A stretch of DNA of 58,226 bases from an uncultured Bacillota bacterium (lineage in GTDB: Bacteria; Bacillota_I; Bacilli_A; RF39; UBA660): contig CAMVLZ010000006.1 of assembly GCA_947168485.1 (NCBI GenBank), positions 1 to 58,226 of the forward strand, read 5' to 3'. Positions 52,291 to 58,226 of the stretch are shown piece after piece. Made by a program: the position numbers and the translations under genes. The notes under the pieces are model-generated. The model was not told the origin of the DNA and searched no databases. It was given only the letters and a program-made list of their open reading frames with translations. Within the stretch, counting starts at the first letter, position 1; each line of letters starts with the position of its first letter.

Positions 52291-52735
52291 ATTTTAAATC
52301 TATTTCTACTTTAGCTATACTTGTAGCATCTTGTGGTAATTGAAAATCTAATTTATCACTTTGTCCTGGTAAATATGTTTTAAATACATTTAATGTTGTA
52401 GTATAAATAATATTTTCACTAGAATCATAAACGTTTATATCAGCTTTTTCTATATATACTGATGATGTACCTGAGTTTTGAATTGTATAGAATAATTGTG
52501 CTGGAGCAGATGTATTAACTATTGTTAATCTAGGATGAAATACTTTGTTTAGATATTCATCATTTGCGACTGTAGAGATAGCTTTTTCTTCTGCGACTGG
52601 TTGTGTGTTAGCTAAATCTACTTGTAGATCTCTAACATAATATCCTATTCCTAAACCTACTGTTAATGTTACTACTGAAAATATTCCCATTATTTTGAAT
52701 ATTGTATTTAATTCTTTATTTCCTTTTACTTTCAT
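52289..52735 (-). CDS. Membrane-anchored small protein with FxLYD-like domain
   Basis: The 148-residue protein has an N-terminal membrane helix (IMGIFSVVTLTVGLGIGYYV) and a beta-rich outside domain. There HPRLTIVNTSAPAQLFYTIQNSGTSSVYIEKADINVYD and TYLPGQSDKLDFQLP resemble FxLYD-type or immunoglobulin-like extracellular domains. Function unknown. It has its own promoter (52758-52786) and terminator, and an AGGTGAT ribosome site. Confidence 0.68.
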   Translation of the reverse strand: MKVKGNKELNTIFKIMGIFSVVTLTVGLGIGYYVRDLQVDLANTQPVAEEKAISTVANDEYLNKVFHPRLTIVNTSAPAQLFYTIQNSGTSSVYIEKADINVYDSSENIIYTTTLNVFKTYLPGQSDKLDFQLPQDATSIAKVEIDLK

Positions 52736-52757
52736 ATTATCACCTATCTTTATTTTA

Positions 52758-52786
52758 ATTATATAAGTGATATAGTAAATTTACAA
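52758..52786 (-). promoter_or_regulatory. Promoter of the 52289 gene
   Basis: Minus strand TTGTAA (52786-52781), 17-bp spacer, TATAAT (52763-52758). Confidence 0.75.
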
Positions 52787-52816
52787 TACTTATTATGTCT
52801 ATTTACGTAGTAGTTT

Positions 52817-52841
52817 ACAAAAAAAGAGTCAATTGACTCTT
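52817..52841 (-). terminator. Rho-independent terminator of tkt-yneF
   Basis: AAGAGTCAA with TTGACTCTT (52824-52841, nearly perfect palindrome) and a T run on the minus strand. It overlaps the yneF stop. Confidence 0.8.
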
Positions 52842-53049
52842 ATTGATATTTTTCCATAGCTTTCATCATTTGATTAATTTGTTTCTTATTAGGTTTTCTA
52901 CCCATTTGTGTCATTAGAGCAGTAATCATTTCTTCATTGATTGGTGGGTTTTCTTTGATATATTTTTTTGTTAAATGTCTAGATACAAAGAAACCTATGA
53001 TTGCTCCTAATAATAAACCTACTACTATTAATAAAATATCATGTAACAT
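52840..53049 (-). CDS. YneF family membrane protein (UPF0154)
   Basis: The 69-residue protein has one N-terminal membrane helix (ILLIVVGLLLGAIIGFFVSR) and a conserved cytoplasmic tail KYIKENPPINEEMITALMTQMGRKPNKKQINQMMKAM, which is the YneF/UPF0154 pattern. It follows tkt by 12 bp, the same tkt-yneF order as in B. subtilis. Function unknown. AGGAGAG ribosome site. Confidence 0.9.
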   Translation of the reverse strand: MLHDILLIVVGLLLGAIIGFFVSRHLTKKYIKENPPINEEMITALMTQMGRKPNKKQINQMMKAMEKYQ

Positions 53050-53061
53050 AAAATCTCTCCT

Positions 53062-55029
53062 TTACTTTAATAATTCTTCTACTTTATTTTCTAATGATTC
53101 TAGATCAAAACCATATTCTTTATAAATATCTTCTTTAGATCCAGATTTACCAAATTTATCTAATGTTATTAAATATTTTGGATTATATACAATAGAATTC
53201 CATGAATATGAAGAAGATGCTTCTATAACTATTTTCTTTACTTCTACTGGTAATACTTTATCTATATATTCTTTATCTTGAGATAAGAATCTATTTATAT
53301 TAGGCATTGATACTACTCTTATATCTATACCTTTACTTTGTAGACGATTAGCTACTTTTATAGCTGAAGATAGTTCTTCTCCACAAGATATTATAATACC
53401 ATTTCTTCTACTTTGAAAGTCTTTTGCGATATAACCACCTAAATATACTTCATTAGCTTTAGTATATGATAAGATTGGTTGATTATTTCTAGATAAAATA
53501 ATGGCTGCTGGAGAATCTTTCTTTTCATATATAGTTTTATATGTTCCAATGATCTCATTAGCGTCAGCTGGTCTAAAAACATCTAAATTTGGTGTAGAAC
53601 GAAGTGATATTAATTGTTCTACTGGTTGATGAGTAGGTCCATCTTCTCCTACACTAATAGAATCATGAGTAAATATATATGTAACTGGTAATTTCATCAT
53701 ACAAGCTAATCTAATAGATGGTTTCATAAAATCAGCAAAACTTAAAAATGTAGCAGCAAATGGTCTTAATCCCATTAAAGCTAATCCATTAGATATTGAA
53801 GCCATACCATGTTCTCTAACTCCATAGAAAATATTTTTTCCTTTGTAATTATCTTTAGAGAAATCCCCTTCTCCATCTATATATACTTTACAAGGTCCAG
53901 ATACATCAGCAGCTCCACCAATAACAAAGTCAGTTGATTTTACTATTGATGTTAAAATCTTACCTCCAGTAGTTCTACCAGCTTCTTCATTATTTTCAGG
54001 GATTTGATATTCTATATCTTTTTCTTCTATAGATTTATCTTCATTAATTAGATAATCATACATCTTTTTATAATTATCATCTAATTTATCTATTTCTTTT
54101 ATAAATTTATCATATAAATTTTTACATCTAGTTTGAATTTTTTCTCTAAAATCAGTAATACAATTATTAGATACAGTAAATGGAATATCTCTTATATCTA
54201 ATTTTTCTTTTATTTGAGATACATCTTCTTTAGTAAGAGGTCCTCCATGTACTTTATTTTTACCTTCTAATAATGAATGTTTACCAATAGTAGTTTTAAT
54301 TTCAATTATAGTAGGTTTTTGAGTTTCAGTTTTAGCTTCTTCAATAGCTTTAGAAATTGCTTCAATTGATTCTCCATCTTCTACAGTAATTACATTCCAA
54401 TTAATTGCATTAAATCTAAATGTAATATTTTCATTAAATGTTTTATTAGCTTCTCCATCTAAAGTAACATTATTATGATCATATAGTACTATTAATTTAT
54501 TTAAATTATGAAGTCCTGCTAGAGAAAGTGCTTCATAAGATGCTCCTTCCATTAAGTCTCCTTCTCCACATAATACATATGTGTAGAAATTAATTAAATC
54601 TTTTTTAGCACCATTAAATGTAGCATTTAAATATCTTTCAGCCATCGCAATACCTACAGCTGCTGAAAGTCCTTCTCCTAGAGGTCCTGTAGACATATCA
54701 ACACCTGGTGTAACTTTATATTCTGGATGTCCTGGAGTAATCGAATTTAGTTTTCTAAACTTTTTTAAATCATCTAATTCTAGCCCGTACCCTGCAAAAT
54801 ACAATATTGAATATAAAAGTGCACTACCATGTCCAGCAGACATAATAAATCTATCACGATTGAAATAATCCGGATGTTCTGGATCTATATTAATATGATT
54901 AGCAAACAATGTATATAAGATAGGTGCAGCACCTAACGCAATACCAGGATGTCCACTATTTGCTTCAGAAATCATATCAATAGATAGTGATCTAATATTA
55001 TCAATTGTCTTTTCTTCTATCCTTTTCAT
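53062..55029 (-). CDS. tkt: Transketolase
   Basis: The 655-residue thiamine-diphosphate enzyme of the pentose phosphate pathway shows GHPGIALGAAPILY, SAGHGSALLYS, STGPLGEGLSAAVG, the ThDP motif CGEGDLMEGASYEA with DHNNVTLDG, YGVREHGMASI and HDSISVGEDGPTHQPVEQL. The frame runs on to 55080, but GGAG sets the ATG at 55029, leaving the family length. It links with deoB/deoD through pentose phosphates. First gene of tkt-yneF. Confidence 0.97.
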   Translation of the reverse strand: MKRIEEKTIDNIRSLSIDMISEANSGHPGIALGAAPILYTLFANHINIDPEHPDYFNRDRFIMSAGHGSALLYSILYFAGYGLELDDLKKFRKLNSITPGHPEYKVTPGVDMSTGPLGEGLSAAVGIAMAERYLNATFNGAKKDLINFYTYVLCGEGDLMEGASYEALSLAGLHNLNKLIVLYDHNNVTLDGEANKTFNENITFRFNAINWNVITVEDGESIEAISKAIEEAKTETQKPTIIEIKTTIGKHSLLEGKNKVHGGPLTKEDVSQIKEKLDIRDIPFTVSNNCITDFREKIQTRCKNLYDKFIKEIDKLDDNYKKMYDYLINEDKSIEEKDIEYQIPENNEEAGRTTGGKILTSIVKSTDFVIGGAADVSGPCKVYIDGEGDFSKDNYKGKNIFYGVREHGMASISNGLALMGLRPFAATFLSFADFMKPSIRLACMMKLPVTYIFTHDSISVGEDGPTHQPVEQLISLRSTPNLDVFRPADANEIIGTYKTIYEKKDSPAAIILSRNNQPILSYTKANEVYLGGYIAKDFQSRRNGIIISCGEELSSAIKVANRLQSKGIDIRVVSMPNINRFLSQDKEYIDKVLPVEVKKIVIEASSSYSWNSIVYNPKYLITLDKFGKSGSKEDIYKEYGFDLESLENKVEELLK

Positions 55030-55051
55030 AAAGATCTCCTTTACTGGTCTT

Positions 55052-55080
55052 ATTATATCAAATTGAATATTATTTATCAA
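55052..55080 (-). promoter_or_regulatory. Strong promoter of tkt
   Basis: Minus strand TTGATA (55080-55075), 17-bp spacer, TATAAT (55057-55052) with extended TGA. Confidence 0.83.
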
Positions 55081-55092
55081 TTTTTAAATAAA

Positions 55093-55101
55093 TGCTATAA
55101 T
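55093..55101 (+). promoter_or_regulatory. Extended -10 promoter of tRNA-Thr
   Basis: TGC followed by TATAAT (55096-55101), 8 bp before the tRNA. The -35 (about 55073) is weak and overlaps the tkt promoter. Confidence 0.6.
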
Positions 55102-55109
55102 ACAGTTAT

Positions 55110-55185
55110 GCCGATTTAGCTCAGTTGGTAGAGCAACTCATTCGTAATGAGTAGGTCGAAGGTTCAAGTCCTTCAATCGGCACCA
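55110..55185 (+). tRNA. tRNA-Thr (anticodon CGT)
   Basis: A 76-base cloverleaf with encoded CCA: acceptor GCCGATT/AATCGGC, D arm GCTC/GAGC, anticodon stem ACTCA/TGAGT with loop TTCGTAA, T arm GAAGG-TTCAAGT-CCTTC. Anticodon CGT reads ACG only, a rare codon in this AT-rich sequence. Confidence 0.95.
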
Positions 55186-55192
55186 TTTTTTT

Positions 55193-55217
55193 AGATGGAT
55201 AATTATTCATCTTTTTT
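55193..55217 (+). terminator. Rho-independent terminator of tRNA-Thr
   Basis: AGATGGATAA (55193-55202) pairs with TTATTCATCT (55203-55212, one G-U pair), then T5. Confidence 0.78.
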
Positions 55218-55252
55218 ATTTTGTATTAATATCTTTATTTTTTTTATCCATG

Positions 55253-55261
55253 TGTTATAAT
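55253..55261 (+). promoter_or_regulatory. Extended -10 promoter of the 55282 gene
   Basis: TGT followed by TATAAT (55256-55261). No clear -35. An AGGAGG ribosome site follows at 55271-55276. Confidence 0.6.
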
Positions 55262-55281
55262 TTAAATAATAGGAGGAAAAT

Positions 55282-56151
55282 ATGAAAGGAAAAGAAAAAA
55301 AGAATAAGAAAAGTATTATTATTTTAATTGTATTATTAATAGTAATTATTCTATGTCTAATAGGTTATATTTGCTATGACACATTTAGTTCTATGAATGA
55401 TACAAAATCTGATAATGAAACTACTGAAGTTGTTGACAAAACTGAAAAATCTGAAGAAAGTGAGATTAAACATATTACTATTGATTCACCTGAAGTAAAA
55501 GCTGCTATGAAAGCATTTGAAATGATTAATATTACACCTAGTGAATTATATAATTCTAAGGGTTATAATATTGATAATATTAGTAATTATGATTTAGTAT
55601 CAACTGGATTACATAACTTAGTATCAAATAGTAATGATGGTAGTGGTCTAAGTAAATATGTTGCTTATTGTATAAGTGAGAAAAGTCAATTAAAAGATGC
55701 TATTCCTGTTAGTGAATTAAATAAAGGATTAGATAAGTATTTAGATAAAAAAATTACTGTAGATACAATTAAAGGATTAAATAAAGGAGCATCATATTCA
55801 ATGGCTCAATATGAAGTTAGTGATATCGGAATTATCTTAGAAGGAGATAAAATGAGATTAATTGGTCCTTGTGGTGCAATATTCCAAGGAGAACCTTATC
55901 AAGAAAAAAAGACAATCGCTGCTGAAATGAGTAATGATGAGTTATATGTTTATGAAAAAGTAGCTTTTGGTATATATGATGATGCTTCTAAAGAAGGTAA
56001 TCCAGTAGCTTCATTTTATAAAGAGTTCTCTGGAAAAACTAAGGTGAGTTCTGGATTAAAAGATTGGAATGAATATAATACTTATAAATATACATTTAAA
56101 ATATCTAATAATTCTTATTATTTTCAAAAATATGAATTATCTGATAAATAA
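55282..56151 (+). CDS. Single-span membrane-anchored extracytoplasmic protein, paralogue family member C
   Basis: The 289-residue protein starts with a Lys-rich KGKEKKNKKS and a membrane helix (IIILIVLLIVIILCLIGYI, about 12-31), then a Thr/Glu/Ser linker and an outside domain. The stretches HITIDSPEVKAAMKAFEMI, ISNYDLVSTGLHNLV and the C-terminal YKYTFKISNNSYYFQKYELS resemble the corresponding parts of the 7522 and 47938 products. Strong AGGAGG ribosome site. Monocistronic; function unknown. Confidence 0.7.
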   Translation: MKGKEKKNKKSIIILIVLLIVIILCLIGYICYDTFSSMNDTKSDNETTEVVDKTEKSEESEIKHITIDSPEVKAAMKAFEMINITPSELYNSKGYNIDNISNYDLVSTGLHNLVSNSNDGSGLSKYVAYCISEKSQLKDAIPVSELNKGLDKYLDKKITVDTIKGLNKGASYSMAQYEVSDIGIILEGDKMRLIGPCGAIFQGEPYQEKKTIAAEMSNDELYVYEKVAFGIYDDASKEGNPVASFYKEFSGKTKVSSGLKDWNEYNTYKYTFKISNNSYYFQKYELSDK

Positions 56152-56180
56152 AAAGAATCTATTTTATTTAGATTCTTTTT
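56150..56180. terminator. Bidirectional terminator
   Basis: AAAAAGAATCTA (56150-56161), loop TTTTATT, TAGATTCTTTTT (56169-56180), between convergent genes. Confidence 0.82.
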
Positions 56181-56187
56181 TTATTAC

Positions 56188-56697
56188 TTATTCTATAGTA
56201 CTAGTTATTTCTTCTGACATTAAATTATTATCATTTAACCATCTTGCAAAATAATTAACTATTCTAAATTTTGTAATATTACTCATTTTAGATCCATCAG
56301 CATACATAATACAATCTGTTTTGTGATAATTATCTTGAAAAGCTATTTTTCCATTGTTATCTATTTTATATTTAATTAATACTGGTTTATCTTTATATGT
56401 TAATTTGAAGTTATTTAGTGAATTGTCTGATTCAAATTCTATTTTATAATTCTTAGAACTTTGAGTATATGGACTTATTAATAGTATGTATCCAAATCCA
56501 AATACTCCACATGCTCCCATGAATATTAATTTTGTTTCTAATTTTATTAATCCATAGATTAATGCGATAAAAAACGCTATAGTAAGTATAAACATAAATA
56601 TTATTATAATTATACTTCCAGTATCAAATTTTGGTTTAAATCTACCATTTACTAATTTTATTCCAGCAATTATTCCTGCTATATTACCTATATTCAT
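56188..56697 (-). CDS. Two-span membrane protein of unknown function
   Basis: The 169-residue protein has two adjacent membrane helices (IIIIIFMFILTIAFFIALIYG and LIFMGACGVFGFGYILLI) and a soluble C-terminal half (YKIEFESDNSLNNFKLTYKDKPVLIKYKI, FRIVNYFARWLNDN). The N-terminus is mildly hydrophobic (GNIAGIIAGIKLVNG). An AGGAGGAG ribosome site precedes the ATG at 56697. I do not recognise it. Confidence 0.68.
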   Translation of the reverse strand: MNIGNIAGIIAGIKLVNGRFKPKFDTGSIIIIIFMFILTIAFFIALIYGLIKLETKLIFMGACGVFGFGYILLISPYTQSSKNYKIEFESDNSLNNFKLTYKDKPVLIKYKIDNNGKIAFQDNYHKTDCIMYADGSKMSNITKFRIVNYFARWLNDNNLMSEEITSTIE

Positions 56698-56783
56698 AAT
56701 ATTCTCCTCTATTCTATATTTTATATTAATAGAATAATTATATTAAATCAAGTATTGTTTGTATGAAGTGTAAATTATAAAAT

Positions 56784-56805
56784 AAAAAAAAGAACCTATG
56801 GTTCT
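56784..56805 (-). terminator. Rho-independent terminator of the tRNA pair
   Basis: Stem AGAACC (56791-56796), loop TAT, stem GGTTCT (56800-56805); T7 on the minus strand. Confidence 0.82.
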
Positions 56806-56815
56806 AAATTCAATT

Positions 56816-56899
56816 TGGTGCGAGTAACAGGAATCGAACCTGCATGCCATAGGCACTAGTTCCTAAGACTAGCGCGTCTACCAGTTCCGCCATACTCGC
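56816..56899 (-). tRNA. tRNA-Leu (anticodon TAG)
   Basis: An 84-base class II tRNA with encoded CCA: acceptor GCGAGTA/TACTCGC, anticodon loop CTTAGGA between CTAGT and ACTAG, a long variable arm (TGCCTATGGCA), T arm GCAGG-TTCGATT-CCTGT. It reads CUN codons, mainly CUA. Second in a two-tRNA unit, 11 bases after the CAT tRNA. Confidence 0.95.
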
Positions 56900-56910
56900 A
56901 ATAATAAAAA

Positions 56911-56987
56911 TGGTGGACCCTATAGGACTCGAACCTATGACCGCCCGGTTATGAGCCGGATGCTCTAACCAACTGAGCTAAGGGTCC
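56911..56987 (-). tRNA. tRNA with CAT anticodon, probably Ile2 (lysidine type)
   Basis: A 77-base tRNA with encoded CCA: acceptor GGACCCT/AGGGTCC, anticodon loop CTCATAA, T arm ATAGG-TTCGAGT-CCTAT. The body closely resembles the Bacillus tRNA-Ile2 whose C34 is changed to lysidine by TilS to read AUA, the favoured Ile codon here. It is not an initiator type. An elongator Met identity cannot be excluded by eye. Confidence 0.88.
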
Positions 56988-56998
56988 ACTGCTCTTTA

Positions 56999-57027
56999 AT
57001 AATAGCATAAATAAATACATTTATCAA
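56999..57027 (-). promoter_or_regulatory. Promoter of the tRNA pair
   Basis: Minus strand TTGATA (57027-57022), 17-bp spacer, TATTAT (57004-56999) with extended TGC. Confidence 0.72.
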
Positions 57028-57055
57028 GTAAATTAATTAATTTTTTAAATAAACA

Positions 57056-57080
57056 AAAAAATAAAGTAAAAACTTTATTT
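57056..57080 (-). terminator. Rho-independent terminator
   Basis: AAATAAAGT (57059-57067), loop AAAA, ACTTTATTT (57072-57080), at the stop of the 57080 gene. Confidence 0.7.
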
Positions 57081-57499
57081 TATTTGTTCATCATGTTTAA
57101 TAAGTTTATCTTAAACATATCCTTTTTAGGATTTTCTTTTGATATCATGACACCTTTATAAGTAGATAACTCTGCTCTATGTCCTTCATCTAGGATACCT
57201 TCAGGAGTTATATTTGTTAATAAGATAATTCCTTTTTTAGTATATACAGTATAATGAAGAGTAATATCTCCATGTACTTTAACAAATAATTCATCAGTAG
57301 GTAATTTTAATTCATAACTTACAGTATTAGCTTGTTCATTTTTTGATACTTCTTTACCTAAGAAATTACCATTTCTTAATTCTGGATAATAACTAAAAGT
57401 TAATTTTTTGTAAGCTAACATATTGTATTTTCTTACTGATCTTTCTTTCTTTCTAAAGTCATTTTCATCTAAGTATTCAAATATATAATTTTTCTCCAT
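57080..57499 (-). CDS. Uncharacterised protein (139 aa)
   Basis: I do not recognise this 139-residue soluble protein (MEKNYIFEYLDENDFRKKER...). It is mixed alpha-beta with LFVKVHGDITLHYTVYTKKGIILLTNITPEG and a conserved-looking C-terminus LDEGHRAELSTYKGVMISKE. The GGGGG site places the ATG at 57499. It has a near-consensus promoter and an unusual leader of about 70 bases carrying a hairpin and a 13-codon upstream frame, so post-transcriptional control is possible. Confidence 0.72.
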   Translation of the reverse strand: MEKNYIFEYLDENDFRKKERSVRKYNMLAYKKLTFSYYPELRNGNFLGKEVSKNEQANTVSYELKLPTDELFVKVHGDITLHYTVYTKKGIILLTNITPEGILDEGHRAELSTYKGVMISKENPKKDMFKINLLNMMNK

Positions 57500-57512
57500 A
57501 ATATTCAACCCC

Positions 57513-57554
57513 CTAGTTAATTAAATCCTCCTGTATTTCTTTGGGTACCCCCAT
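57513..57554 (-). CDS. Possible 13-codon leader peptide
   Basis: On the minus strand an ATG (57554) opens a frame MGVPKEIQEDLIN and stops at a TAG (57513) that touches the GGGGG ribosome site of the next gene. AAGG lies only one or two bases before the ATG, so initiation may be weak. The hairpin CTTTG...CAAAG with GGTA...TACC overlaps its start. Evidence is positional only. Confidence 0.3.
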   Translation of the reverse strand: MGVPKEIQEDLIN

Positions 57555-57571
57555 ACCTTCAAAGTACCTGT

Positions 57572-57600
57572 ATTATACCACTTTTCTATAAAAAAGTCAA
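57572..57600 (-). promoter_or_regulatory. Near-consensus promoter of the 57080 gene
   Basis: Minus strand TTGACT (57600-57595), 17-bp spacer, TATAAT (57577-57572) with extended TGG. Confidence 0.87.
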
Positions 57601-57621
57601 ATATTTTGTTGATATATAAAG

Positions 57622-57648
57622 AAAAAAGACAATTATTATTGTCTTTTT
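57622..57648 (-). terminator. Rho-independent terminator
   Basis: AAAAAGACAAT (57623-57633), loop TATT, ATTGTCTTTTT (57638-57648), overlapping the stop of the last gene. Confidence 0.82.
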
Positions 57649-58226
57649 ATCTTCTTAGTACTTTGGCTTTTGATTGAGCTTTTGATTTCATGTTAGCCAT
57701 TCTTTCGATATATAAGTTGATTAATGCTTCTTGAGATTTCATCTCATTATTAGCTTCTTCATCAAATTTCTTTCCAGTTTCATTTGGATCTGGTAAGTCA
57801 TTCTTTGGTTCTTCTTTCTTTTCAACTTTTGGTTCTGAATGAGACTCTTGTTTAGGAGCTGATTCAGTCTTAGTTTCTTGTTTTGGTGCAGGTGCTGATT
57901 CAGTCTTAGTTTCTTGTTTAGGAGCTGATTTAGTTTCAGCTTTCTTATCAAATTCTTTTCCTGATTCATTTGGATCTGGTAATTTCTTATCTGCGCCAGT
58001 TGAATCTGTTGTTACATCTTTAACTGAGTTATCTAAGTTACCATCTTTATCTTTATGACTATCATCTATAGTGATTCCGTCATAATCTTTATCATTAACC
58101 TTTTCACCTTTATCAATTTTATCATTAATATCTTTTATATCTTCTTGTACTTTATCATTAGCTTCTTTAGCTTCTTTTTCTTTTTGTTCTTTGTTTTTAT
58201 CTTCTTGCTTTTGAGCTTCTTTTTGC
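57647..58226 (-). CDS. Charged Pro/Lys/Glu-rich repeat protein, 3' part only
   Basis: A minus-strand frame is open from the right window edge to a TAA at 57647 (about 192 codons; the start is outside). The protein is low-complexity and charged: a KEAQKQEDKNKEQKEKEAKE coiled-coil-like run, then NDKDYDGITIDDSHKDKDGNL, repeats of ESAPKQETKT, and a motif LPDPNESGKEFD / LPDPNETGKKFD that occurs twice. It ends in helical NEMKSQEALINLYIERM and a basic KAQSKAKVLRR. No membrane segment is in the visible part. Function unknown; a wall- or ribosome-associated linker protein is conceivable. Confidence 0.75.
   Translation of the reverse strand, partial: QKEAQKQEDKNKEQKEKEAKEANDKVQEDIKDINDKIDKGEKVNDKDYDGITIDDSHKDKDGNLDNSVKDVTTDSTGADKKLPDPNESGKEFDKKAETKSAPKQETKTESAPAPKQETKTESAPKQESHSEPKVEKKEEPKNDLPDPNETGKKFDEEANNEMKSQEALINLYIERMANMKSKAQSKAKVLRR

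Noticed and set aside
57739..57969. Minus-strand open frame rich in Leu, Lys, Asn and Gln
   Set aside because: It is a shifted reading of the charged repeat gene at 57647-58226, whose correct frame is open from the window edge to a stop followed by a terminator.

Overview
The window is a very AT-rich bacterial chromosome segment that reads as a low-GC Gram-positive of the Bacilli or Erysipelotrichia/Mollicutes-related type. The signs are sigma-A promoters (often with an extended TGn element at -10), strong AGGAGG-type ribosome binding sites, a T-box leader, a xerD-deoB neighbourhood, YneF, a YmfF/YmfH-like M16 pair, rarA, a discrete set of murein and DNA-repair genes, and many tight operons. 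TGA is used as a stop (for example lepA and the response regulator) and TGG encodes Trp, so the code is the standard bacterial one and not the Mycoplasma code. No phage, IS element or CRISPR array was found. The likely lineage (an uncultured gut Bacilli such as RF39-type or an Erysipelotrichales relative) is inference.

Layout. Bases 1-10935 run almost entirely on the plus strand: the end of an MMPL exporter, a secreted heptad-repeat protein, an acyl-CoA synthetase, queH, murC, tRNA-Glu, an MBL-fold hydrolase, a 31-residue membrane miniprotein (minus strand) and a pair of paralogues, one with and one without an HTH domain. At 10979-11006 there is a 28-bp sequence that closely matches bacterial dif, followed by a 40-bp palindromic tandem repeat (11141-11272). 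From there to the right edge most genes are on the minus strand. Gene orientation therefore converges on the putative dif, as expected at a replication terminus. xerD lies only 1.7 kb away.

The right part holds: deoB and xerD; rarA (plus); a T-box-controlled operon (two small P-loop kinases, alaS, holA) whose specifier reads as an alanine codon; an AI-2E-type membrane protein; an IMPACT-family gene facing a degenerate thymidine-kinase-like gene; the mutS-nusB-xseA-(membrane protein)-xseB run; eno; gltX with a LemA-like gene; tRNA-Gln; two zinc-ribbon membrane proteins (one TcaA-like); a YitT protein; a two-component system; a Lon-like PDZ protease behind two large prepilin-like genes; and a divergent PilB/GspE-type ATPase. 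These are followed by the lepA-hemW-HD hydrolase-tmk operon, deoD with two M16 peptidase-like genes, tkt-yneF, tRNA-Thr, and a tRNA-Ile2/Met plus tRNA-Leu unit. The right edge cuts a charged, Pro/Lys/Glu-rich protein.

How it fits together. Much of the window is core information processing (tRNA charging, translation elongation, replication and repair, terminus resolution) and nucleotide salvage (deoB, deoD, tmk, TK-like, dNMP-kinase-like). This is interleaved with envelope genes, several of them unrecognised single-span membrane proteins. Three of the latter look like one paralogous family. Intergenic hairpins commonly overlap stop codons and are shared by convergent genes, so spacers are very compact.
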